A DNA stretch of 64,000 nucleotides, taken from Aplectana chamaeleonis (Eukaryota > Nematoda > Chromadorea > Rhabditida > Cosmocercidae). The notes below the pieces were generated by a model that worked only from the letters and a program-made list of their open reading frames with translations, did no database searches and had not been told where the DNA came from. This document shows, in pieces, positions 30,729 through 42,192 of the stretch; the first letter of the stretch is position 1; every line of letters begins with the position of its first letter. Made by a program: the position numbers and the translations under genes. The DNA lies in NCBI GenBank assembly GCA_029168955.1, contig JAPDOI010000215.1, forward strand, positions 748,001-812,000, given 5' to 3'.

Positions 30729-31394
30729 ACCTCTTTCTCCCAATGCTCTTAGTTTTCATGTTTAAGGTTGTTTTCAATCAACTAGGTTCATTTGAATGAA
30801 CCTTATCAAGTCTAAAAAGTTCATCCCGCTCCAACTTCGTTTATTTACATAAATTTCTCTAATGGATGCATTGAAAGTATCCTACTTCTACCTTCTTCCA
30901 TTTTCTTAAGTTTCAGTCTTTTTCTCCTCCCCGTTCTGTAATAAAATACACTTTTTAATTAATATTGTGTGCGCGTCCACTCCAGTGTGCGCTGTGTAGC
31001 TGCGGACAAACACTATATCGCACGGCAAGCCGAGTCTCTAAGGGATTGCGGCATTCACGCTGTACAAAACTCGGGTATTTATGAACAGGGTAGATCTCAA
31101 GGAGGAAGATGTGATAATTCTCCTCTTTCACAGGAGTTTGCAAGGTCTTCAATTCTTTTCTTAATTCCGTAAGTGTTCGCTCAAAAAAGCGGAGAAAAAG
31201 GTATGACAAATCAGAACAAAAGCGTGTATTATTTTTTTTTCCTGATATTTGACAAAACATCCGCTTCGTTTTTTTTCTGGTTCGGTTTAGGCACCCCCTC
31301 TCTTTGCCCTGTCTGTAACGCCCAGTATGCACCCCCCCCCCTCTAAGGTTAACCGGGACGCGTGCCCAGCCCTGATCCCCCATTAACCGACACG

Positions 31395-31840
31395 GCTATG
31401 CCGCAGCGGGACTCCGCGGCATTCTGCGCACACCCAGTTGGGTTCCGCACACTTTTACAGAGGCTTGACGCAGTACCGGTTGGGTCCCACACACCTCACC
31501 CCAACGCTCGGTGCACCCCTAGTTGGGTCCCGCACACATTCCCCGGCAATCTGCGCACTCCCATATGGGTCCCGCACACTTTACCCAGCGCTTGACGTAC
31601 TCCCACGTGAGTCCCGCATACATTCCCTGGCGTTTGTCGCGCTCCCAGTTGGACCTCGCACAATTTTTCCAGCACTACGCTCAACCCTAGCTGGGCCTCG
31701 CGAAAATTTCCCAGCACTCCGCGCACCCCTAGTTGGGCCCTGCACACTTTACCCGAGCTTGCAGCAATGCTAGCTGGATCCCGCACACCTTTCCTGTCGC
31801 TTAGCGCACTCCCAGTTGGGTCACGCACTCTCCTCGGCGC
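31395..31840 (-). repeat. 42-bp minisatellite array, inverted orientation
   Basis: About ten imperfect units of CCCAGTTGGGTCCCGCACAC and TTNCCCNGCGCTTGNCGCAC. These are complements of the array at 10555-11225. Confidence 0.8.
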
Positions 31841-31858
31841 TTACAAGGGAATTGCTTA

Positions 31859-32941
31859 CAAGGGAACCACAATAAGTCATAGTGACCATTCCAAATGAAA
31901 TGTACTTTTCTAGAACCATTTTCGGACGAAAAGTCCGAATATGCCCATCGCAGCTGCCTAGACCCACTCTGAAAAAAGTTATGAGCGTTTTTTCAAGCTT
32001 CGCGGCAAGGTAAGGGTACCCCCCATGGAATTTTAAGGGTGTTTTTAAATTTTTCTCCTGATTTCGGTAAAAACATGTATGTAGGGGTAATCTGGGATGC
32101 TGAACACGAATCTGGGGTTTGCTTGCCCAAATTTTGAAGTTTACTGTAGGTTACGGTAGGTAACATGCCATTTAGGAGACAAAACCTACCTCAATTTTCC
32201 GATAATCGACAAATGGACATCAAATTCGTATTCAGCACCCCGAATAACCCCCACATAGAAACTTTGAGACAAATCTGAGACATTGGCCAAACTACCGTAC
32301 ACCCACCGTAATCTACCGTAAGCTGCCGAAAATCGATAAACCGACATCAGATTCGTGTTCAGCACTCTAAATAATCCCCAGAAGAACGATTTGAGCCACA
32401 TCTGTCGTCACATGCCGGAAATCGTCAAAAGTCGCAATTTGCCATCAAATTCTCCCCCAATGGGAATATGTGAATGAATACAGTCGAAAACTTCGGAAAA
32501 TCGATAAATGAGTCTCAGATTCGTGATCAGCGCCCCAAATGACCCTCCAAAGCGAATTTTTAGTCAAATCTGGAATATTTTCCTGAAACGCTTCGAGAGC
32601 CCTCTGATTGGTATAAATAAACGCCCAACCGAAAATCCGTACAAGTCCAAAACGCTGTTAGTCTGCGCCAAGTTTGGAAAATGTTGCTTCAACCTATTTT
32701 TGCTTAGTGGGGTAGTTTTGGAGGCTAAACACGATTATGAGGTCAGTTTCCGGATTTTCGTAAAATAATGCTCTTTTTGGAGGGTACAATAAGTACGAAA
32801 ATCGGAGAAAAATGCCTATAACTTTTTTCAGAGTGGGTCTAGGCAGCTGCGATGGGCATATTCAGACTTCTCGTCCGAAAATGGTTCTAGAAAAGTACAT
32901 TTCATTTGGAATGGTCACTATGACTTATGGTGGTTCCCTTG
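31859..32941. mobile_element. 1083-bp foldback TIR element (family G), TTA target duplication
   Basis: The best-preserved copy. Ends CAAGGGAACCACAATAAGTC and its complement, flanked by TTA at 31856-31858 and 32942-32944. TIRs exceed 110 bp and include GCAGCTGCCTAGACCCACTC. The interior is repeated GGTTACGGTAGGTAAC-type blocks. No transposase. Confidence 0.85.
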
Positions 32942-33129
32942 TTAGAGTGGTAAACGCATATGCAAAAACGACTAGTATCGTTAGTATCTCTTGTGGCTCA
33001 ATAGTAAAACTGCGCAGTATCCCGCTCCGAGCTGCACGTTCCAAGAAGTGACAAGCTTAAAAGGTCGTTTTTTGTGCTTTTTGTACTTTCCAAAAAGCGC
33101 ATTAGTCTTCGGAAAATTGGGAAACAAAC

Positions 33130-33300
33130 CTGATGAAGAGAAATCGCCTCTGCGGCTCCGCGATAGTGCCGCTTCGGCTCCTACAGGCAGCAAAGCGGCA
33201 CTATCGCGGAGCCGCGGCAGCACTACCGCGGAGCCGTAGCGGTGACCCGGCAGTACCGCTTTGGCTCCACGATAACGCCGCAGCGGCTCCGGGAGAGTAT
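33130..33300. repeat. GC-rich palindromic cluster
   Basis: Repeated GCGGCTCCGCGATAGTGCCG and its complements, with more pieces near 33530-33640 (GCGGAGCCGCTGAGG, CGCCGCGGTAATATCGCGG). Confidence 0.6.
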
Positions 33301-33810
33301 CTGATATGAAGCTATCTAAGAATAATAAGACAACTACAGGGGTCATAATTGTAAGAACAGAAATACGCACCTGCGGTCGTTACGTCCTTCGTCTGATGAG
33401 GACAGAGGTTACCGCCGCTTCTGCGCATAAGGAAATAAGGAATGTACCTCAAACTTTTCGTTTCGTTTCACCACACAGGACAGTACATCGTACTACACGC
33501 GGGTTCGCTGCTGCATCCTTTCAGATCCGGTGCGGTTCTAACGCGGAGCCGCTGAGGTACAGGTAATGTAGCGTCTCAAAACATGGTAGCAGAATTGTCT
33601 GATCACGGAGTCGCCGCGGTAATATCGCGGAACTTTCACGGCACTGACGCGGCAAATTTTCTCAGAGGAATGGGTTTTGTGCTTATTCAGTGGCTTGCGG
33701 GGTCCAGCCGACTTCCCAATGAGTGCCATTATCTCCTTACATGAATCTTACCAAGTGACCAATTGTTACCAATTGAAGGACCCCGGAGGATTGGTTGGTT
33801 TGGTTTACCT

Positions 33811-33890
33811 CGGCGAGGATCGAGCCCGACCGTGTACAGCGAACAGCACAATTTCCTCCCACCACGCCACACGTGCCCTAATGGATAAGC
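33811..33890 (-). repeat. tRNA-derived SINE-like sequence
   Basis: Minus strand: A-box-like TGGCGTGGTGG, then GGGCTCGATCC as a B-box-like block, spaced about 45 nt. It shares CGTGTGGCGTGGTGG with 22811-22880. Confidence 0.5.
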
Positions 33891-34019
33891 ACTACAGCGA
33901 GATAAAAGAGTCTAGCATGTGGGAACTGCAGAGAGCCTGAGTGAAGTGCATACTCACCATATCGGCTCAGCTTCTATAAATCCGACAACTTTTTTCTAGG
34001 ACGATTCTGCTCCAAATCG

Positions 34020-34118
34020 CGATTCACGTTTTTTTGTCCAGTTTTTGCCTATTTTTACAGAAAACAGAAAAAATGCCCAAAAAATGGGCAGAAAACAGAA
34101 AATTCCGCACATCCTGTG
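34020..34118. repeat. Low-complexity island ending TTCCGCACATCCTG
   Basis: Made of TTTTGCCTATTTTT, ACAGAAAACAGAAAA and TGCCCAAAAAATGGGCA. Inverted relative of the island at 58234-58345. Confidence 0.6.
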
Positions 34119-34803
34119 GCCGTATTCATGAACCACTGAGAGCCTCCCGGGGAGGTCTAAAGTTCACTCGCTGTTGGACGAGTTTCCGATGTTGCACCTT
34201 CCTGGGTACCCGGCAGGCAGACAGGAAGGCTTCTGGCTCTCTGGCGGGTATACAAGAGAGTTGCTAGCCACCTGACGGGTGGGCGGAGATAATTGCGGCT
34301 GCCTGCTACGTTGATTTTGTGTTTCAGGACGTAATCAATATGTTACTGGCAGGCAGCGCGCGCTCTGCCCGTTCACCCGCACAATCTAGGTCGGGCATGA
34401 TGTGCCCGCCAGGGGTGCGTTCCAAGAACATTCCCATGGCAAAACGCGTTCGAGGGAACGTAGCCACGGCCACGTGGGAGCAATTTTCAGTTATAATTTG
34501 CATCGATTGAAAGCAAATTTGTCCATAGTGAGGTTGTTTTGCCTCCCACAGCGTCTTGGGAACGTTCTTGGAACGCACCCCAGAACGCATTGATAGCGGA
34601 GCTGAGACACAGCAGCCTCCTACCCGGCGACCTCCTCTCCGTCTCTGCGGGTGGCTGCTCATTCCTGTATTTGCTCTGACAGGTGGCGAAGAGGGGGTCG
34701 CCACTATTGAAAACTCGACGGGGAAACCACAAAACTGACTGCCATACGCCGGGCACGGGTAGGTAACGCCTCTTACCTGCGCCCGCCGTTTCATGAATAC
34801 GGC
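34119..34803. mobile_element. 685-bp element with TIR GCCGTATTCATGAA
   Basis: The 14-bp terminal inverted repeat is exact (34119-34132 and 34790-34803). Internally, GCGTTCCAAGAAC and GTTCTTGGAACGC blocks are inverted. Open frames on the minus strand overlap one another and show no homology. Confidence 0.65.
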
Positions 34804-34927
34804 AACTGATCTCGATACTTAATACCACCTCAGACCTTACAAAATACATTGTGGACTACCATTTTCGTCCCCCCCCCTCGAAAACGTGCAGGTTCGCGTG
34901 GAATAGCTGTTGCCGACTGGACAGCTG

Positions 34928-35111
34928 GGGTGGTGGCCATCGTGCATCAACACCCCTGAGGAGGTGGGAGAAACGAGGGAGGAGCGAGGTTCCTGATTGG
35001 ACGCAACACGGGCTAGCCCCGGCCACCGGCTGTTGCGTCCAATCAGGAACCTCGCTCCTCCCCCGTTTCTGCCGCCTCCTCAGGGGTGTTGATACACGAT
35101 GGTCACCACCC
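34928..35111. mobile_element. 184-bp near-perfect foldback MITE with 9-bp target duplication
   Basis: Ends GGGTGGTGGCCATCG and CGATGGTCACCACCC. Flanking GGACAGCTG is present at 34919-34927 and 35112-35120. The arms (about 75 bp) are almost exact, and the loop is near CGGGCTAGCCCCGGCCACC. A 9-bp duplication is typical of Mutator-like elements. Confidence 0.9.
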
Positions 35112-35324
35112 GGACAGCTGACTCAGACATTCGCAGCGTTTAACTTTAGGGGGATACCAACGTTCGAGTTGAACTACTGAGACTATTTTGTCGAGGACTT
35201 GAACTGATGAGAACGCTGCGTTGAAATGCTGGGCTTATCGCCGCGCTGCGTGTCGCGTGCGCAGTGCCGACAGACGATGGCTCCGACGCAACGTTGAACG
35301 CCGAAATCAAACCAGCGGTACATA

Positions 35325-35603
35325 CTGTTCTTTTCCCGGCCAAATTCCAGTCCGAAATTGCGTCTCGACACGCCTTGCGGCCGCACGCGCTCGATTCAGT
35401 CGAATTTCCAGCACCGAAGCCGACTCGGTGTGGCTTTTTTATGCAGTTTTCTTCAATATTTTTTAGTTTCCAGTTACCAAAACTCACCTAGAGTCAACAG
35501 ATCGGCGACTGCGGCGGTGGAAACTCTTCCGACTCGGAAGCGCGCGGCCGCAAAACGTGTCGAGACGCAATTGCGAACCGGAATTTGGCCCAGAGAAGCA
35601 CAG
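35325..35603. mobile_element. 279-bp TA-target palindromic element (family E)
   Basis: Ends CTGTTCTTTTCCCGGCCAAA and TTTGGCCCAGAGAAGCACAG, with TA on both sides (35323-35324, 35604-35605). The empty version of the site is at 10001-10002 on the complement. Same core as 14914-15191 (ATTGCGTCTCGACA, TTGCGGCCGC). Confidence 0.88.
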
Positions 35604-36255
35604 TACGAGCCGTCTCGAAGTGAGCTTAGACCGAACCATTTCATTATCAAGTGTTCACTTCTCAGGCTCTGCCTTCGAGTTGAGTGGGGGTGCGAGTGCC
35701 TACACTTGCCGGCTCCTGCACCTACACGGGTTCTCTATCGTGAGAGCAGGGAAGAGGCAGAGCATTTGCGCCGCTTTAATTGATTAATGATGAGCACAGA
35801 AAGAGCACACCTGGTTAGGGGTAGGTGGGGTCAGTATATTGAAATAACATTCGACCGTAAGGAGAAACTAGGTAATACATCTGAAGGGGGTGCTACTTGC
35901 GCCTCCCATAACATTAAAAAGGAAGTGTGAAAATGGACCTGTGTTTGCAAGAACATCCATGCGCATAACGCTCTTCGAACTCAATCCTCATGGACATATC
36001 ACGATCCTTATGAAGATATGTCTTATTATATGGTTATGATGAAGTGTTCAACCTTGTTATTGCAGCAAATGTACCTTGTTTAGACTGCGTCATCGACATA
36101 TATCCTGTTTTGCCACAATTCATCACTTCTGAGCGTTCGTGACCTTTTTGGAGACGGTTTTGAAAACTCTCGTTTCAAGCGCTCACCGTCTCGTTTTCCG
36201 GAAACCACACGATACCTTGATGAACGGGGAAAGCTTCATGCACAGACGCTTTTAA

Positions 36256-36740
36256 AGGCAGCATACACGCTCAAAAATGATATCAATTTTATGGAATGGA
36301 TCGAAGGTCTGAAGCTGTTAATATTCAGAGATAACGAAAAAACCGGAAGAAAATCGACTGAAATGAAGATATAACGGTTCGTTCTATATTGGCCCAAATG
36401 TGGACGAGTTTTACCGCATTGGCTGAAATAGCGGAGCTAGCGACAAATTTGTTGGGATAACGACGCTAATGTACTCGTACGGCCCTTTCTGGAACTCTTA
36501 CGACTTTAGAAGCGTAAAAAATGAGCCAAAACGACCGTAATCGAGCCTTGAACATTTGTATTGAAGGGCGGAGCCCGTATCGGAGGGCGGAGAAAGGATG
36601 ATTTTTTGACTCAATACGGCTCAAATACGGTCATTTTAACTCGTTTTGAACTCTTCCAACTTCGTGAGGGCTCTTCTAGGGCCCTCAAGATCCCACTAAT
36701 GTAGTTATCTCAACAACTTTTTTGAGCGTGTCTGCTGCCT
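36256..36740. mobile_element. 485-bp TTAA-type element (family B)
   Basis: Begins AGGCAGCATACACGCTCAAA and ends TGAGCGTGTCTGCTGCCT, with TTAA on both sides (36252-36255, 36741-36744). It is the best reference copy of the family. Non-coding and largely self-complementary. Confidence 0.88.
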
Positions 36741-37319
36741 TTAATCAAAAACCTGGGTGTTACACATGGCAAAGAAAAGCTTGGCTATTTAGGTAGGAGT
36801 CCTTGGCTTTGCGAAATTCTCCTTCTAGCCGAAAATCGCTCCAATTCTGAAGCTTCCTCCGAGGACATTTTCTCCCCCCTCGCGAACATTTCCTCTGCAC
36901 GCGACGCTCGGACATTCTCTCCTCCCATTCGGACATTTTCTCCGTAAAGGGTAGGATTATGCATGCAGAAACTATTTGAAATTCCCTCCAATCAGCACTT
37001 CTGTTCAACGTTAGTGGAAATCCGTATCAACTACCGAACAATTTTCGTTGAACTAACGGGGAAATTCTGCTGATTTTAGTTCAACGGATTTTCCACGGTA
37101 GTTGAACCGTCCGAATGTCTGAGCAGCTGTCCAGTCGGCAACAGCCGCGTGGAATAACCGACAACATTGACGACAATTTACGTACACACAGACTCCCACA
37201 TTGGGTGCATTTATCTAGAAAATTGCTTTTTTTGTTGGGTCAAAGAGTAGGCATGTCCAGGATCATTTTGCGATTGCAACTGAAAAAATTTGGGTAAAGA
37301 GTTGAATGTGATCTCGCTG

Positions 37320-37690
37320 CAGTGCGTTTAACTAAGGTAGTCGAGACAGCAGTGCGTCAATCAGCTGTGCCTTGACGCAGGTCCCGTGCGCCAGGCGTTT
37401 ATTTTGGGTTACTATCCCCCAGGAAAGTGATTAACCACCGGAGGCCGGCTGGCGCAGCGCGTGCAACGCAAATCAGCGGCGCGCGCGTCTGACACGATTG
37501 GAGCACGATTATACACTACACCAAAATCGTATACAGGCGAAACGAGGCCTAGCTCTGCCTAATACACCACTGACGAGCCTCGGGAAGCGGAAATAATGCA
37601 ATAAGTGGTATGAGCACTAAATTCACACTTCTCTATGGTTAACGGGCAAAACTAGTCTCAGCTCTTCCTATTGCAGAAGCACTTTACTTT
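37320..37690. repeat. Dispersed repeat (family P), also inverted at 44570-44965
   Basis: Shared blocks: AAAGTGATTAACCACCGGAG, TTGGAGCACGAT, ACTAGTCTCAGCTCTT with their complements in the second copy. Unknown family. Confidence 0.65.
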
Positions 37691-39115
37691 CAAATCCCAT
37701 TACCATTGTACTCATGTTTCATTCGGCTGTCTTAAACGTCGTAATAAATCAAATCGAATCAAATCAAACATCACTAACAAGGTAGGGTTGCACACGCAAG
37801 ATGGAGTTTCGAGATGCAACTCTAATATGGGGAGGACAGTGATCCCGTATTCCTTACTTTGAATCGGCTAAATGCCACAGAGATTTGCATAGGTGAACAT
37901 TTTCATAGCTTTGCCTAGAGAAAAGGGGTACACGGATGACAATTTCTAGGGCCTTGAAAAAAATGTCTTGGATTAAGCTTAAAACTTGGTTCTAGGGATT
38001 TTTGTCAATGCTTGATAATTCCATCTGATTTGGTCCGGAGATTCAAAATGGGGGGATTTTGCTGCCCAAACGCAACCTCTGACGATTTCGAGAATGCTAC
38101 GATCAAATCGCCTTAAAACTTGCTCATAGGGGTTTTCGATAAATTACGGTAGAATACGGTGGGTATATGGTAGCTTGGTAAAAGTCTCAGAATTGTCTGA
38201 AAATTTCACTGTGGATGTTAGTTGGTACGCTGAACACGAGTTTGAGGTCCAAATTTTGATCTTTGAATCTATAAGGTAAGCAACGCCAATTGAAAGGCAT
38301 TATGACTACCGCATCCCACAGTAGCCCAAAGTCTGGCGAGGAACGGATCTAAGATTCGGGTTCAGCGCGATAAATAACCCTTAGTTGAAATTTTAGAGCC
38401 GAATCCGAAATTTTTCTGGACACCCACAGAAATTCCCTGATGAGTGATGGACCACCATGACCTTTTTTGTGACGCAATGAAAGTGCCATTTTTGAAATCC
38501 CCGCGGCCATTTTGGAAAATTCAAGCACGGGTCATTTATTTAAGGGCACAGACCTACAGCAAGGACAACATGATTTTCCAAATTCACACCGGTAGGTGGC
38601 AAATCTCCCTTGGAACAGAACCCACAGGACCAATCTTAACAGCTGTTGAAAAGTAGTCTATTGCTCCACTGCTGTACCTGATTTATCTTCTTGAGACGAT
38701 TCCTCAGAGTCAAGTAGTAGAATATGTGAAAGACATTAAGCGACTATGGAATATTGAATGTTTTCTAATGAGTTGTTATTCATGCTATTTCTAATGCAGT
38801 TAGGCTTAGCCTACCGTCGAAAACCTCGAAAATTACGAGTAATACCGAAGCTTTGAAGGGTGAGGGGTGTAGTTCGCGAGGTTTTGCTCTGCAGAAATGT
38901 TTCTCAAATCCATCAGTCATGTCGATTCCGCTAGGTTCTCCAAGTTTGATGTTGTTACTAGCGTTATTTATTCATAAGAAATCCGATCTCATATATCTTT
39001 TTCTGAGGATGAAATGGATCGAACCTAAGACGGACTGTGATGATGGAGAAGACTTATTAGACTTTCTGCTGACTAGTAGGCTTAAATATTCCTCTGTAGT
39101 CCTAGGACTGGTTAA
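37691..39115. other. Intergenic with family G fragments, no gene recognised
   Basis: 38060-38460 carries family G blocks (TACGGTGGGTATATGG). Two open stretches (38444-38656 and 38853-39140, plus strand) do not resemble known proteins and lack good splice context. Confidence 0.45.
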
Positions 39116-39599
39116 AGGCACAGAACACCCTCAGATATGAAATTTGAGATTTTCATGTAATTGTGTAGAAGACCCCTCCTGTATAACACGTGCCAAATGC
39201 GAGATCTCAAATCCTCCTAATAAGCGAGATATAAGCGACCACCACAGGCCCGACCCCCTTCACTCACCTCCACAGGCCCGACCCCCTACCTGATTTACGA
39301 ACTCGATAGCGGCTAGATGGATGGATGAATTCCAACAAGTCTTCGTTCTTCAGTCCACTGCCGGACTGTCTTCTTATCCTGGCTCGCTCTCGCGCAACGG
39401 TTGCGAATGAAAGGAAATACAGGCCTAGGACAACTCGTCCACCAATTTTTCACCCTTAGAATATAGGCATCTTTAGGGATCCATAACTCTGCTCATAGGG
39501 GGTTTTGACCGATTTCTGAGATACCACTGTGATCAGCGTGTGACCCTTTCCAAGAAGAGCATGAAATCTGAAAAATAATTTTCTGGGTGTACTGTGCCT
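39116..39599. mobile_element. 484-bp TTAA-type element (family A)
   Basis: Begins AGGCACAGAACACCC and ends GGGTGTACTGTGCCT, with TTAA on both sides (39112-39115, 39600-39603). Contains the unoccupied family E target GTATAACACG. Confidence 0.88.
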
Positions 39600-39603
39600 T
39601 TAA

Positions 39604-40698
39604 TGACGGTTTTTTTTCCTTGCATGTTTATGTTTATGTTCATTACATTTACATAAGGCAAATGCGCGAAAAAAAATCACAAATACAAAGCAAGCAATAA
39701 GAAAACACACAAACAGAGAAAAAATGGCCGTTAAATGAGAGAAAAAAAACACCACTAAAGCCAAACCGATCCCTCCCGAAAAAAAGGGGAAAATTATTAT
39801 GCTAAATTTCAGAAGAGAGTAAAATCCTCGAGACCTGCCTTCTGAACTGACCCAAAGGGAGAGTACCAGAGACCCTTCTCGTTATTTTTAAATATGAACT
39901 AGCAGCCCGATGTGGAAATGATCTCACCCTCACACTGGTAAAAGGACGGCTGAGGAATATCTTCGTTCTCTCACCCCTAGTGTTCGATTCGACCAAGTTA
40001 AAATAGGGTTTAAGACTGAAAAATGCCCTATTCCCGAGAAGCTTGTGGACCATGCAAATGTCAAACACTTTCCGTCTAGAATCTAGCGTAGTTAGCCCAA
40101 AAATACTTGTTTCTTATATGCGCCCTGGGTATTTTGGCATTCAAGAAGCCACCAATACGGAATACTAGTTTACGAGTAAAAACTATTCTGGACTTTTTCT
40201 AGCGCTCCAATATTCTTTTTCGTGTACGGAGAGAAAACTACTGATCCAGATTCCACAATAGGCCTTATATAGGTCTTGTACGCTCGGAGCAAAACCTGCT
40301 TGTTTTTGTGGATATTCCCTTGAAAATCTGGAAAAATACGCCTGTGAGCCGACTGACATTTTATTCTGATATGCTCAGAGAAATTCAATTTACTGTTATA
40401 GTGGAAGCCAAGATCTCGAACAGATTCAACCGCTGGGAGCGCAAGGCCATCGCACGTATAGAAATGTGTCGTGGGTTCTGAATTTACTTGAACTCGCATG
40501 AATACAGTCTTTTGTGGCGCGAGGGGCAGCTGCCATTCCTTCGCCCAGCCAACCATCAAGTCAATAGCCTCCTGTAGCACTTGGGTGTCGAGTGGTTCAG
40601 AAATCACCTTGTAAAGTTTTATGTCGTCCGCATAGAACTTCATCGTAACAGCTTTGTCCCGAAAAATGATAGGAATGTCCGCTGTGAAAATACTAAAC
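39604..40698 (-). pseudogene. 3' half of an antisense LINE, split by a later LINE insertion
   Basis: Minus strand: IFTADIPIIF, the catalytic MKFYADDIKLYK, RDLGFHYNSKLNFSEHIRIK and ALEKVQNSFYS. The C-terminal part (VHKLLGNRAFF, VRSFPHRAASSYLKI) lies in another frame down to 39802. An A-run near 39605-39615 (complement) may be its 3' tail. The 5' half continues at 44145-44565. Frameshifts make it inactive. Confidence 0.85.
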
Positions 40699-42192
40699 TG
40701 CCGAGATGTCGTACGTTCGTGCCGTGGCAGTGTGGAGGAAACAACATCACCTTCGTGCAAACCGACATCACTCCCTCCACCGAGAGGGTTTTCGTCATGG
40801 GAGAGTCGCTGGCTGGCCCCAGCTCTCCTCAAGATTCTACTACAAAGGGCTGGCGTCGAGAGGAATCCTGGACCTGTGCAGAAGTATCAATGTGCCACCT
40901 GCAGCAAGAAAGTCAACTGGAATGGAACAAGCGTCCAATGCTTTGGATGCCAAAGGTGGGTGCACTTCTCCTGTTCAGGTCTTAGTTCTGTGAGGCATCA
41001 CAACTCATCCTTCCGTTGTGTTCTGTGCTCCGCCCCCAGCAACTCTGATTTCTCATTCACCAACCGCCCTCTCTCTATTGTACATATAAATCTTAACGGC
41101 CTTCGCACCAAATTGTCTGAACTCTCACTCTTCGCACGTACTCATCATCCGGATGTTATTATGGTTCAAGAAACCAAACTCTCTCCCTCTACCACTTATC
41201 CCCAACCAAACATTCCAGGCTACACTGCCTATCACATCCCAAGGACAGCTCTTGGAGGCGGAGTTTCTACGTTTGTGCTTTCTAACTTACCTTCTCATCT
41301 AATTCCAAATGTTCCTAAGGACGGTACTCTCGAGTGCGTTCCCGTTCACCTCCCTCTTAAAACTCCACTATCTCTATTTAATATTTACATCCCTCCTACC
41401 ACTTCTTGTCCCCCAACCTACAACCCCATACCTCTTCTTAAGCAGTTGCATGACTGCTCTCTCTCCCCATCAGCTGTCTTTGCAGGTGACTTCAATGCTC
41501 ACACGTTCTGTTCTGCGCTTGAGTCCGACGCCAGAGGGGAAGACGTCGAGGAATGGGCTGAGGAGTGTGATCTGGTTATCCTCAACGATGATCAGCCTAC
41601 TCGTCTCCCTTCCTACGGCCGACCTTCTAGCCCGGACATCTCCCTCGTTTCATCCAATCTTTCTAATTCTTGCACATGGTCCACTTCCACAACTCTTCCC
41701 AGCGACCACATTCCCGTCTTTCTCCATATTGATCTCTCAAACTCTCTTGCCCCTTATACTGGTATTCGTCAACGTTCTTATCTCAATTTAGGCCTTGCTG
41801 ACTGGGTCCTGTTCAGAGAGGTTGCGCTCCGCCAGGCAGCTGAGTATCCATGGAATGGCGATGTGCACCAGAAAGAGCATCACATATCTGACGCCATCCG
41901 GAAGGCTACAAAAGCGGCCATACCTGAAGGACGTGTGAAAAGTTTCTACCCTAATGTCACCAGGGAGATTCTACAGAAGATCAGGACAAGAGATGAAAAG
42001 AGAGCTGAGAATCATTTGGACCCTGAGGTGGCCAAGCTGGATGAAGAGATAAGAAAGGATCTGGACAAGCACAAGAAAGACAGTTGGGAGAAGTTCACTG
42101 AAAGGTTGAACTTTAAAACCGACGGAACAACTGCGTGGAAAGTATTGAGGAAGATATCTGGCAAGTGCGCCCCTCCTCGAACTCTACCATAG
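40699..42192 (+). pseudogene. LINE ORF part 1: 2A-like motif, PHD finger, APE endonuclease
   Basis: ILLQRAGVERNPGP (ending 40875) is 2A-like. A C4HC3 PHD finger follows (CATC, CFGC, HFSC, CVLC; 40885-41035). The endonuclease shows HINLNGLRTKL, MVQETKLS with the catalytic Glu, AGDFNAH and PSDHIPVFLHI. This open frame ends at TAG 42190 because one base is lost near 42170. Confidence 0.9.

Larger units (their letters stand above)
28900..31375. repeat. Large foldback family F, copy 1
   Basis: 29430-29560 (GCGTAGGGAGTGGAAAACCC, GCGCACACGTGAGTGGACGC) is repeated inverted at 30960-31060. A palindrome AAATCTCGTCCCGG / CCGGGACGAG sits near 29866-29905. The right end ACGCGTGCCCAGCCCTGA (31360-31376) matches that of copy 2 at 53590. 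No open frame with homology. Confidence 0.7.
34892..37160. mobile_element. 2.3-kb family D foldback carrying three nested elements
   Basis: Left end GGTTCGCGTGGAATAGCTGT and right end its inverted relative (CAGCCGCGTGGAATAACCG). The TIRs include GTTGCCGACTGGACAGCTG and CTCAGACATTCG. Nested inside: a 184-bp MULE-like MITE (34928-35111), a family E element (35325-35603) and a family B element (36256-36740). 35120-35760 matches 9556-10205 inverted. Confidence 0.7.

Noticed and set aside
34324..34849. Overlapping minus-strand frames of 120-156 residues
   Set aside because: They lie in a TIR element, overlap in different frames and show no recognisable domain.
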